Shown piece by piece: positions 57,743-64,000 of a stretch of DNA of 64,000 nt. The DNA comes from Pseudooceanicola sp. (GTDB lineage Bacteria; Pseudomonadota; Alphaproteobacteria; Rhodobacterales; Rhodobacteraceae), in assembly GCF_029213205.1 (NCBI RefSeq), contig NZ_JARGNH010000006.1, positions 1 to 64,000 of the forward strand, given 5' to 3'. Each line of letters begins with the position of its first letter. The stretch's first letter is position 1. The notes beneath the pieces were generated by a model, which saw only the letters and a program-made list of their open reading frames with translations, did no database searches and was not told the origin of the DNA. The translations under genes were made by a program, and so were the position numbers.

Positions 57743-58147
57743 ATGGAATTGGAAAAACCCGACCTCTTTAGCCTGTCGTCGGACGGCGGCCTGCTGGACC
57801 TGCGCGGCGGGCGCTGCGGTGCCTGCGGCGATCTGAACTTCCCGTTCGGCCCCTATGGCTGCACTGCCTGTGGCGCCGAACCGGACCGGATGAGCGAAGA
57901 GGTGATGCCGGGCCGCGCCCAATTGCTGACCTTCATCACCATCCATCAGAAACTCGCCCCCGGCATCGTGCCGCCCTGTGTGGTCGGTGAGGCGCGTCTC
58001 GCCAACGGGTCGATCCAGGAGGTCATGCTGCATGGCGCTGAGGATCAGTATCGCGATGAGATGATGCTTCAGGCGATCCCGGTCGAAACCAAACGCGGCG
58101 AGGATGTTGTGATCGCCTGCCGCTTTGCCCCGGCCAAGGAGGCGTGA
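57743..58147 (+). CDS. DUF35 / OB-fold zinc-ribbon acyl-CoA-associated protein
   Basis: The 134-residue protein starts with a zinc ribbon (GGRCGACG, then CTACGAEP; two CxxC pairs) and an OB-fold second half (GRAQLLTFITIHQKLAPG). DUF35 proteins form complexes with thiolase-like partners and are needed for activity in archaeal mevalonate synthesis and in steroid side-chain degradation. The stop overlaps the neighbourhood of the thiolase start, leaving two bases between. The pair is almost certainly a complex. Confidence 0.9.
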   Translation: MELEKPDLFSLSSDGGLLDLRGGRCGACGDLNFPFGPYGCTACGAEPDRMSEEVMPGRAQLLTFITIHQKLAPGIVPPCVVGEARLANGSIQEVMLHGAEDQYRDEMMLQAIPVETKRGEDVVIACRFAPAKEA

Positions 58148-58149
58148 AA

Positions 58150-59298
58150 ATGACCGCAACGCTCAAGGATCTGCGCCCCGTCTACGTCGTCGGCGTCGGT
58201 ATGCACCGCTACCAGTTCGCCAGCGACACCCCCTATATCACCCTCGGGCTGACCGCGGTGCGCCGGGCGCTGGCCGATGCCGGGATCGACTTTCCTGCCG
58301 TCGAAAGCGCCTATGTCGGCTGCACCGGCATCGGACTGGCCGCCGGGCGGATCATGTTCAACCATCTGGGCAGCACCGGCCTGGGCGTGACGCAAGTCGA
58401 AAACGCCTCGGCCTCCGGTTCCTCAGCGTTCCAGCTGGCCTGTTTCGAGGTCGCCGCAGGGCTCAAGGATTGCGCCATTGCCGTTGGCGTCGACAAATAC
58501 GGCGATCAGCTGCGCGCGGTGAACAAGGAAGGGGTGAGCAAGCTCTCTGACACGGCCAACATCCCGCTGATCCGCTATGCGATCATGGCCGAGCATCTGA
58601 AAAAGGCGAAGGGCCTCAGCCAGGAGGATCTGGCACTGGTCGCGTCCAAGAACCACACCAACGGCGCCACCAATCCGTTCGCCCAGTTCCAGAAGCCGCG
58701 CAGTGTCGAGGATATCCTGAAATCAACGCTGGTTGCGGGCACCACCACCTCGCTGATGTGCACCCCGCGCGGCGAGGGCGGCGCGGCGGCGATCATCTGT
58801 TCCGAGGCGGGGATCAAGCGGCTTGGCATTTCCGGCGCCAAACCGATCCGCATTCTGAGCTCGGTTCTGCTGTCGGAGAAACCACAGGTGGGCCGCGAAT
58901 TGCCCTCGGTCACCGTGGCGCAAACTGTGGCGGAGCAGGCCTATGCCGAGGCCGGGATCACCTCGGGTGACCTCGATTGCGTCGAATTGCACGATGCCTT
59001 TGCGATTGAGGAAATTCTTTACACCGAAACCTTTGGCCTGGCGCCCAAGGGCGAGGGGCAGCTGTTCCTGCGCGATGGCGGCAGTGCCATCGGCGGAAAA
59101 TGCAGTGTCAACTCCAGCGGCGGGCTGATCGCCCAGGGCCATCCGCTCGGCCCGACCGGGATCGGCCAGATCCACGAGATCGTCAAACAGCTGCGCCACG
59201 ACAATGGCGACCGCCAGCAGCCGGACGCAAAGACCGGCATGGCCCATATGATCGGGCTTGGCACCATTTCGATCGCGCATGTTTTCCAGAGGGATTGA
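58150..59298 (+). CDS. Thiolase-family protein with Ser in place of the nucleophilic Cys
   Basis: The 382-residue protein has the thiolase fold: VYVVGVGMHRYQ start, CVELHDAFAIEEILYTE, and SSGGLIAQGHPLGPTG with the catalytic His. At the position of the nucleophilic Cys in the N-terminal half, the sequence reads VENASASGSSAF, so the usual Cys is Ser. The codon is TCG. Partner DUF35 proteins occur with SCPx-like thiolases and with aldolases such as Ltp2, which also lack that Cys and cleave by retro-aldol chemistry. It could therefore be an aldol lyase rather than a thiolase. The ATG at 58150 is chosen; a GTG at 58144 overlaps the DUF35 stop. Confidence 0.85.
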   Translation: MTATLKDLRPVYVVGVGMHRYQFASDTPYITLGLTAVRRALADAGIDFPAVESAYVGCTGIGLAAGRIMFNHLGSTGLGVTQVENASASGSSAFQLACFEVAAGLKDCAIAVGVDKYGDQLRAVNKEGVSKLSDTANIPLIRYAIMAEHLKKAKGLSQEDLALVASKNHTNGATNPFAQFQKPRSVEDILKSTLVAGTTTSLMCTPRGEGGAAAIICSEAGIKRLGISGAKPIRILSSVLLSEKPQVGRELPSVTVAQTVAEQAYAEAGITSGDLDCVELHDAFAIEEILYTETFGLAPKGEGQLFLRDGGSAIGGKCSVNSSGGLIAQGHPLGPTGIGQIHEIVKQLRHDNGDRQQPDAKTGMAHMIGLGTISIAHVFQRD

Positions 59299-59302
59299 AT
59301 CG

Positions 59303-60100
59303 ATGCCAGAATATGAAACCCTGATCTATGACAAGGCCGACAATGGCGTCGTCACCATCACCCTGAACCGTCCCGACCGGATGAACACCCTGGGCGGCAC
59401 GATGAAGCCAGACCTTTACGACGCGTTCCAGAACCAGATGCTGAACGATCGCAATGTGCGGTGCGTGATCATCACCGGAGCGGGCGAACGGGCGTTCTGT
59501 GCGGGCGCCGATATCAAGGAGCGCGCCGGCAATCGGCCGCCACGCGCCGAATATTACGCCAAACAGAAATTCACCCATGACCTGACCCGGCTGATCGAGG
59601 ATTTTGAACGGCCCGTCATCGCCGCAATCAACGGTGTTGCCCTGGGTGGCGGTATGGAAATCGCGCTCTGCGCCGATATCCGCATTGCCGCCGACCATGC
59701 CAAGATGGGCCTGCCCGAGGTCAAGCTGGGGGTTCTGCCTGCCGCTGGCGGCACCCAGCGGATGCCGCGCCTGATCGGTGCGCCGCTGGCCAAGGAACTG
59801 ATGTTCACCGGCCGCCACATCACCGCGGATGAGGCGCTGGCCTATGGCATCGTCAACCGCGTGGTGCCGATGGCCGATCTGATGAGCAATGCCCGTGCAT
59901 TGGCCGACGACATCGCCGCGCAGCCGCCGCTGTCGGTCGCCTTCATCAAGCAGACGATCAACAAGGGGCTGCAGGTCGGGCTGGAAGAGGGGCTGGAATA
60001 CGAACGCCTCGGCGCCGCGATGATCATGGACAGCGAAGACCGCAAGGAGGGCATGGCCGCCTTCCTGGAAAAACGTAAACCCGTGTTCAAAGGTGAATAA
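59303..60100 (+). CDS. Enoyl-CoA hydratase/isomerase family protein
   Basis: The 265-residue crotonase-fold protein has both catalytic Glu positions: GVALGGGMEIALCADIRIA and MGLPEVKLGVLPAAGG. The oxyanion segment CAGADIKE is present. It hydrates a trans-2-enoyl-CoA to the 3-hydroxyacyl-CoA, the step between the acyl-CoA dehydrogenase and SDR of this module. It starts four bases after the thiolase-like gene. Confidence 0.93.
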   Translation: MPEYETLIYDKADNGVVTITLNRPDRMNTLGGTMKPDLYDAFQNQMLNDRNVRCVIITGAGERAFCAGADIKERAGNRPPRAEYYAKQKFTHDLTRLIEDFERPVIAAINGVALGGGMEIALCADIRIAADHAKMGLPEVKLGVLPAAGGTQRMPRLIGAPLAKELMFTGRHITADEALAYGIVNRVVPMADLMSNARALADDIAAQPPLSVAFIKQTINKGLQVGLEEGLEYERLGAAMIMDSEDRKEGMAAFLEKRKPVFKGE

Positions 60101-60101
60101 C

Positions 60102-61097
60102 ATGCACCCGCCAGTCTTTCGCACCCGCCTGACCGAGATGTTCGGGATGCCGCATCCGCTGTTCGTCGGTGGCATGATGGGCCATTCCCGCGCCAAATTC
60201 GTCGCCGCCTGCGCGCGGTCCGGGGCCATGGCCTTCATGACCCCGAAGAGCTTTGCCTCGCCCGAAGCATTTGGCGAGGCATTGGCGGAATGCATCGACC
60301 TGGCCGATGGTCACCCGGTCGGGGTCAATTTCTCGATCTCGCGGTTTCACAGCAACGAGGTCAATGACGCCTGTTTCGAAATCGCCCGGGCTGCGGGCGT
60401 CACCCGATTTGAAACCGCCGGCAATCACCCCGGCGAGATGATCCCGAGGATTCACGATGCCGGTGGGGTGGTGATCCACAAATCGACCCAGGTCCGTCAT
60501 GCGCTGAAAGCGGCGGAAGATGGTGTCGATGCGCTGATCGTCGTCGGCATGGAGGCCGGGGGGCACCCCGGGATCAACCCGCATCCCGGTCATATCCTGC
60601 TTTCCAACCTGTTGCCGCAGGTCGATATCCCGGTGGCCCTGGGTGGCGGGCTCGGCACCGGGCGGCAGCTTTGCGGGGCTTTGGCCCAGGGGGCCGATGC
60701 GGCGTTGATCGCCACCCGGTTTCTCACCTCGTCGGAAATCGAGGTGCATGACAATTACAAGACGCGGATGGCCGAGGCCGGGATGGATGATTCCTTGGCC
60801 GTGCTGCATTCGCTGAAAGATACCTGGCGGGTGCTGCGCAACAAGACTTCGGAATGGGTGGCGCAAAAGGAAGCCGATCTGGCAGGCAAGGCCAGCCGCG
60901 ATGATTTCGGTGAGGTTCTGATGGGCAATTACGCCCGGGAAAACGCCTATAAGGCCGGCGATATGGACAAGGGGCTGATGTCCTGTTCCGCCGCCATCGC
61001 CCATGCCGACAAGGTGCAAAGCGCCTCCGAGATTGTCGATACGCTGATGGCCGAGGCCCGGGCCGCATCATTGGCGATGCAGGCCCGCACGCTATGA
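60102..61097 (+). CDS. Nitronate monooxygenase-like flavoprotein
   Basis: The 331-residue TIM-barrel protein resembles FMN-dependent NMO/2-nitropropane dioxygenase: PLFVGGMMGHSRAKFVAACARSG, GMEAGGHPG (conserved His), and VALGGGLGTGRQLCGALAQGADA for phosphate binding. Members also include enoyl reductases, so nitronate use is not certain. It starts one base after the hydratase stop, with AAAGGTG upstream, and is the last gene of the plus-strand run. Its role in an acyl-CoA module may be a reductase step. Confidence 0.85.
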   Translation: MHPPVFRTRLTEMFGMPHPLFVGGMMGHSRAKFVAACARSGAMAFMTPKSFASPEAFGEALAECIDLADGHPVGVNFSISRFHSNEVNDACFEIARAAGVTRFETAGNHPGEMIPRIHDAGGVVIHKSTQVRHALKAAEDGVDALIVVGMEAGGHPGINPHPGHILLSNLLPQVDIPVALGGGLGTGRQLCGALAQGADAALIATRFLTSSEIEVHDNYKTRMAEAGMDDSLAVLHSLKDTWRVLRNKTSEWVAQKEADLAGKASRDDFGEVLMGNYARENAYKAGDMDKGLMSCSAAIAHADKVQSASEIVDTLMAEARAASLAMQARTL

Positions 61098-61132
61098 GCG
61101 TCGTTTGCCTCGCGCCGGGATCAAACCCTGGA

Positions 61133-61594
61133 TCAGAGCGGCTTGTCAGCGCCCTGCGCCCGTGCGGCGCGGACATGGCGTGAGTCGATGGGAACCTGTG
61201 AGCCGCGATCAACCAGCACCGGGTCAAGCAGCGCATTGGTTTCGCGGTCGTGGAACCGATAGGGCGGGGTGCCGTCATGCGGCTGATAGGTTTCGGCCCA
61301 TTGGATCAGCGACACCATCACCGGATAGAGCGCGCGGCCCTTTTCGGTCAGCCGGTATTCAAAGCGTGGCGGCGCGGTACTGTATTGCTGGCGCTCCAGC
61401 ACCCCGGTGCTTTCCAGTCGCTTCAACCGGTCGGCCAGCACATGCCGGGTGATTTTCAGGCTGGCGTGGATATCGTCAAAGCGGCGCAGCCCGCGAAAGC
61501 AATCGCGCAGCACCAGCAGCGTCCAGCGGTCGCCAACCACGGATAATCCGCGGGCCACCGGGCAGGGTTCGTTTTCCAGATCACTCCAACGCAT
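61133..61594 (-). CDS. HxlR family transcriptional regulator
   Basis: The 153-residue protein opens with PCPVARGLSVVGDRWTLLVL, the HxlR/MarR-like winged-helix start with a conserved Cys that senses electrophiles or oxidants in several members. The recognition region ITRHVLADRLKRLESTGVL and wing RFEYRLTEKGRALYPV follow. It is divergent from the MATE pump at 61696, with two operator-like palindromes between them, so it probably represses that pump. Confidence 0.93.
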   Translation of the reverse strand: MRWSDLENEPCPVARGLSVVGDRWTLLVLRDCFRGLRRFDDIHASLKITRHVLADRLKRLESTGVLERQQYSTAPPRFEYRLTEKGRALYPVMVSLIQWAETYQPHDGTPPYRFHDRETNALLDPVLVDRGSQVPIDSRHVRAARAQGADKPL

Positions 61595-61617
61595 GGCCCA
61601 TGGTAGCGCCTCGAGTG

Positions 61618-61662
61618 AGTTCCGAAAAGGAATTTCCTTGCCATGAGTTCCGAAACGGAACT
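61618..61662. promoter_or_regulatory. Paired HxlR operator candidates
   Basis: AGTTCCGAAACGGAACT (61646-61662) is a perfect 17-base palindrome. A related AGTTCCGAAAAGGAATT (61618-61634) lies exactly 28 bases earlier. Both sit between the HxlR start (61594, minus) and the MATE start (61696, plus). Repeats of this form suit a homodimeric winged-helix repressor. Confidence 0.75.
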
Positions 61663-61695
61663 AACTTGGGTGAAAACGGGACAAGGGGCGCGGAC

Positions 61696-63084
61696 ATGAC
61701 AGCTGAGACGAAGGGTGCCAAGCGCCGGCAGAGGGCTGAGGCGATGCTGCACGGGCCGGTCACCGCCACCGTCGCGCGGATGGCAGCGCCGAATGTGATT
61801 GGCATGATTGCGACGGTGCTGATCAGCGTTGCCGAGGCGACCTGGGCGGCGCAGCTGGGGCTTGAGGCGCTGGCGACCGTGGCGCTGGTGTTTCCCTTCG
61901 TGATGCTGACCCAGACCCTGGCCGGGGGGGCTTTTGGCGGTGCCACCTCGGCCGCCGTCGCCCGCGCCCTTGGCGCCGGTGATGAGGTGCGGGCCGGGCG
62001 CATCGCCTTGCACGCGTTGATGATTGCGGTGCTGGCCGGTGCGACGCTGGCGGTGCTGTTTCTGAGCGCGGGCGAGGCGATCTTTCGTTTGCTCGGCGGG
62101 CGCGGCGCGATGCTGAGCCTGGCGCTGGCCTGGGGCGCGGTCTATTTTCCCGGCGCGGCGCTGGTCTGGCTGTCGCAAATCGCCTCGTCAGTGATCCGCG
62201 GCACCGGCAATATGCTGCTGCCGGCGTTCAGCCTGGTGATGATCTCGATCCTCTCGGCCAGTTTTTCCGGCGCCTTTGCCCTGGGCTGGGGCCCGTTTCC
62301 GGCGCTGGGCGTGCCAGGGCTGGCGCTGGGCTTCTTGACCGGTCATGGCGTCACCGCATTGGCGATCATGATCTATTTCGCCCGGGGTGGGCTGGGTTTT
62401 TCGGTGTTCGTCAATCTGCGCCCGGCGCGGGCGTTCTTTGCGCCGATCCTCAAGGTGGCGCTGGTCGCCGCCCTATCGCCGGTGCAAACCATCCTCACCA
62501 CCCTGGTGGTCACCGCCTTTGTCGCCCGGTACGGGGCCGAGGCGCTGGCCGGTTACGGGCTGGGCGCGCGGCTGGAGTTCCTGATGATCCCGGTCAGCTT
62601 TGGCTTTGGTTCGGCCGCAACGGCAATGGTCGGAACCAATATCGGCGCCGGAAACATCGCCCGGGCCCGGCGCATCGCCTGGACCGCCGCCGGGATGGCT
62701 GCCGCCTGTGTCGCGGTGATCGGCATCACCGCCGCGCTGGCGCCGAACCTGTGGCTGGGGCTGGTGCTCGAGACAAGCAGCGGCGGCGTGCATGAGGTCG
62801 CCTTGGGCTATCTCAGGACCGTGGCGCCGTTCTACGGGTTTCTTGGCCTCGGCCTGGCACTTTACTTCGCTTCGCAGGGGGCAGGGCAGGTGATCTGGCC
62901 GGTGCTGGCCGCCAGCGCCCGGCTGATGATCGTGGTGGCCGGTGGCCTTGCCGTGGTGGCCTTGGGCCTGCCGCTGTCCTGGCTCTATGCCGTCATCGCG
63001 CTGGCGATGCTTGGTTATGGTCTGCTGACCGCCCTGGCGGTGCTGAAGGCCAATTGGGCGCCGCCTCCGCCCAAGCCGGCATGA
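61696..63084 (+). CDS. MATE family efflux transporter
   Basis: The 462-residue protein has 12 hydrophobic segments in two halves with a MATE-type start (GPVTATVARMAAPNVIGMIA) and the half-repeat AAPIL-like region (LKVALVAALSPVQTILTTL). It exports cationic or drug-like compounds using a sodium or proton gradient. The start at 61696 leaves the short MTAETKGAKRRQRAEAM cytoplasmic head; longer in-frame sequence lies over the operators. It is divergent from HxlR. Confidence 0.94.
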   Translation: MTAETKGAKRRQRAEAMLHGPVTATVARMAAPNVIGMIATVLISVAEATWAAQLGLEALATVALVFPFVMLTQTLAGGAFGGATSAAVARALGAGDEVRAGRIALHALMIAVLAGATLAVLFLSAGEAIFRLLGGRGAMLSLALAWGAVYFPGAALVWLSQIASSVIRGTGNMLLPAFSLVMISILSASFSGAFALGWGPFPALGVPGLALGFLTGHGVTALAIMIYFARGGLGFSVFVNLRPARAFFAPILKVALVAALSPVQTILTTLVVTAFVARYGAEALAGYGLGARLEFLMIPVSFGFGSAATAMVGTNIGAGNIARARRIAWTAAGMAAACVAVIGITAALAPNLWLGLVLETSSGGVHEVALGYLRTVAPFYGFLGLGLALYFASQGAGQVIWPVLAASARLMIVVAGGLAVVALGLPLSWLYAVIALAMLGYGLLTALAVLKANWAPPPPKPA

Positions 63085-63172
63085 GGTCTTCTCGGGGCGT
63101 TGGGATTGCATGCCTGGCCCGAACCGGTTACCGCCTTGAGAACAGAAAGAATTGTAGCGGAGACCACCAGTA

Positions 63173-63475
63173 ATGGCCGATCAGGATGATGAATATGTCT
63201 ATGACGAGGCAACCGGCGAATGGCGCCCGGCCTCGGAACTGGCTGCGGCAGAGGCAAGCAATCTGGTGGTGCGCGACTCCGCTGGGACCGAGCTGGCAGA
63301 TGGCGACTCCGTCACCCTGATCAAGGATCTGAAGGTGAAGGGCGCCAATCAGACCCTGAAACAGGGCAGCGTGATCAAGTCGATCCGGCTGACGGACAAC
63401 CCGGAAGAAATCGATTGCCGCCACAACAGCATCAAAGGGCTGGTGCTGCGCACCGAATTCGTGCGCAAGCGCTGA
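63173..63475 (+). CDS. PhnA-like protein lacking the N-terminal zinc ribbon
   Basis: The 100-residue protein ends in the PhnA C-terminal domain: ELADGDSVTLIKDLKVKG, then EEIDCRHNSIKGLVLRTEFV. Full PhnA proteins (about 110 residues) begin with a four-cysteine zinc ribbon. Here the N-terminus is acidic (YVYDEATGEWRPAS) with no Cys pairs. Despite the name, PhnA is not part of the C-P lyase. Its function is unsettled. A GGAG lies about 12 bases upstream of the ATG. Confidence 0.85.
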   Translation: MADQDDEYVYDEATGEWRPASELAAAEASNLVVRDSAGTELADGDSVTLIKDLKVKGANQTLKQGSVIKSIRLTDNPEEIDCRHNSIKGLVLRTEFVRKR

Positions 63476-63479
63476 CCTG

Positions 63480-63798
63480 CCTGCCCAGATCAGCCGAACC
63501 AGCAGGTTGATCGGCCCGCGAAAGGCAAAGCCGTTCCAGACCACATCAGCGGCCTCGGCCAGTTCCGTATTCGGGAACCGGGCGAACAGCCGCAGCCGCA
63601 TGATGTCGGTCACCGCCCGGCGCGCCAGATCGGTGCCCTGGCAGAAACGTGGCCCATTGCCGAACCTCTGATGTGGTCGCCCTCGAAACGTCCGCCGTTC
63701 GGCCAGATCTCTTCGTCTCGATTGGCCGAAGCCGGGACACAGAGGCAGATCGGATCGGGGCCACCGGCAGAGCCTCGCCCAGGAATTGATATGGGCAA
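63480..63798 (-). pseudogene. Cytochrome P450 C-terminal remnant
   Basis: On the minus strand, one frame reads PASANRDEEIWPNGGRFEGD, matching the ANRDP..F..P.RF region of P450s. After a shift at about 63672 another frame reads RFGNGPRFCQGTDLARRAV, the haem-binding loop FGxGxxxC, then FARFPNTELAEAADVVWNGF and AFRGPINLLVRL, the P450 C-terminal segment. The rest of the gene (over 300 residues) is absent. It converges on the PhnA-like gene. It is a decayed gene. Confidence 0.85.
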
Positions 63799-63854
63799 AA
63801 ACGATATCAGATGAGACTTTCGCGGCGTGCGATCGGGGGGCCGCTGAAACGAAA

Positions 63855-63880
63855 ACCCCCGGGGCCATCGCCCCGGGGGT
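63855..63880 (-). terminator. Rho-independent terminator of rpsU
   Basis: An 11-base perfect stem (63855-63865 with 63870-63880) with a CATC-type 4-base loop. On the minus strand a T-rich tail (TTTTCGTTTC) follows. It is about 35 bases downstream of the rpsU stop. Confidence 0.85.
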
Positions 63881-63913
63881 CATCAAAACTTGAAGTCTGT
63901 CCTAAGGAAGCCC

Positions 63914-64000
63914 TCAGAGCATGCCTTCGCGTTGCGCCTTTTTGCGCGCCAGCTTGCGGGCACGGCGAATCGCTTCGGCTTTCTCGCGCGCTTTTTTCTC
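63914..64000 (-). CDS. rpsU: 30S ribosomal protein S21, C-terminal part (gene continues off the window)
   Basis: The last 28 codons plus stop encode EKKAREKAEAIRRARKLARK and then KAQREGML, the alphaproteobacterial S21 C-terminus. S21 is a small basic protein of the 30S subunit needed for translation initiation. The 5' portion lies beyond 64000. A strong terminator follows. Confidence 0.93.
   Translation of the reverse strand, partial: EKKAREKAEAIRRARKLARKKAQREGML

Noticed and set aside
63128-63472. Minus-strand frame continuing from the P450 remnant
   Set aside because: After the P450 C-terminal strand the frame is only a shadow of the PhnA-like gene.

Overview
The window is a visibly GC-rich stretch of an alphaproteobacterial chromosome, most likely from the Rhodobacterales (Roseobacter group). 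The signs are an intergenic element near the left end of a kind I remember from that order, a membrane-anchored CycM-type cytochrome c, a complete yejABEF importer, two TRAP transporter operons, several acyl-CoA catabolic genes, and the rpsU C-terminus at the right edge. I see no rRNA, tRNA, CRISPR array, prophage or intact insertion sequence. The species call rests on protein style, not on a search.

Layout. (1) 131-10857, mostly housekeeping: UPF0173 metal hydrolase, EVE protein, ceramidase-like membrane protein, gatCA, a lipoprotein overlapping an amidase, DUF3775, a SulP carrier, a Tat-exported CpdB-type nucleotidase, NudC and an SRPBCC protein. (2) 10894-22558, catabolic module 1: an IclR regulator diverges from a seven-gene minus-strand run (acyl-CoA ligase, MaoC-like dehydratase, TRAP Q-P-M, and the two subunits of a methylcrotonyl-CoA-type carboxylase). 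A CaiB-type CoA-transferase lies downstream of iclR. (3) 22571-30048: prephenate dehydratase, cytochrome c, yejABEF.

(4) 30045-46750, the most unusual region. An apparent eight-gene minus-strand operon encodes a two-PDZ DegP-like protease, an OmpR-type response regulator, a histidine kinase, a patatin lipoprotein, a caspase-like protein, a chymotrypsin-fold serine protease and two large TPR-like proteins, the last of them frameshifted. Divergently transcribed are a small secreted protein and a second full-length caspase-like paralogue. Every non-regulatory product appears to carry an export signal. I infer an envelope-located protease/lipase system under two-component control.

(5) 46793-61097, catabolic module 2: a tetR-dctP block present twice in tandem, followed by dctQM, a decayed iron-dependent alcohol dehydrogenase, acyl-CoA dehydrogenase, ADP-forming acyl-CoA ligase, SDR dehydrogenase, a DUF35/thiolase pair, enoyl-CoA hydratase and a nitronate monooxygenase-like flavoprotein. 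The two dctP genes are nearly identical, while one tetR copy is wrecked. A TTTTTACT-containing motif recurs upstream of both dctP genes and in the SDR/DUF35 intergenic region, suggesting a common TetR regulon. (6) 61133-64000: divergent HxlR regulator and MATE pump with palindromic sites between them, a PhnA-like protein, a P450 remnant, a strong minus-strand terminator and the end of rpsU.

Modules 1 and 2 both pair TRAP uptake of a carboxylate with CoA activation and beta-oxidation-like steps. The actual substrates cannot be read from the sequence.
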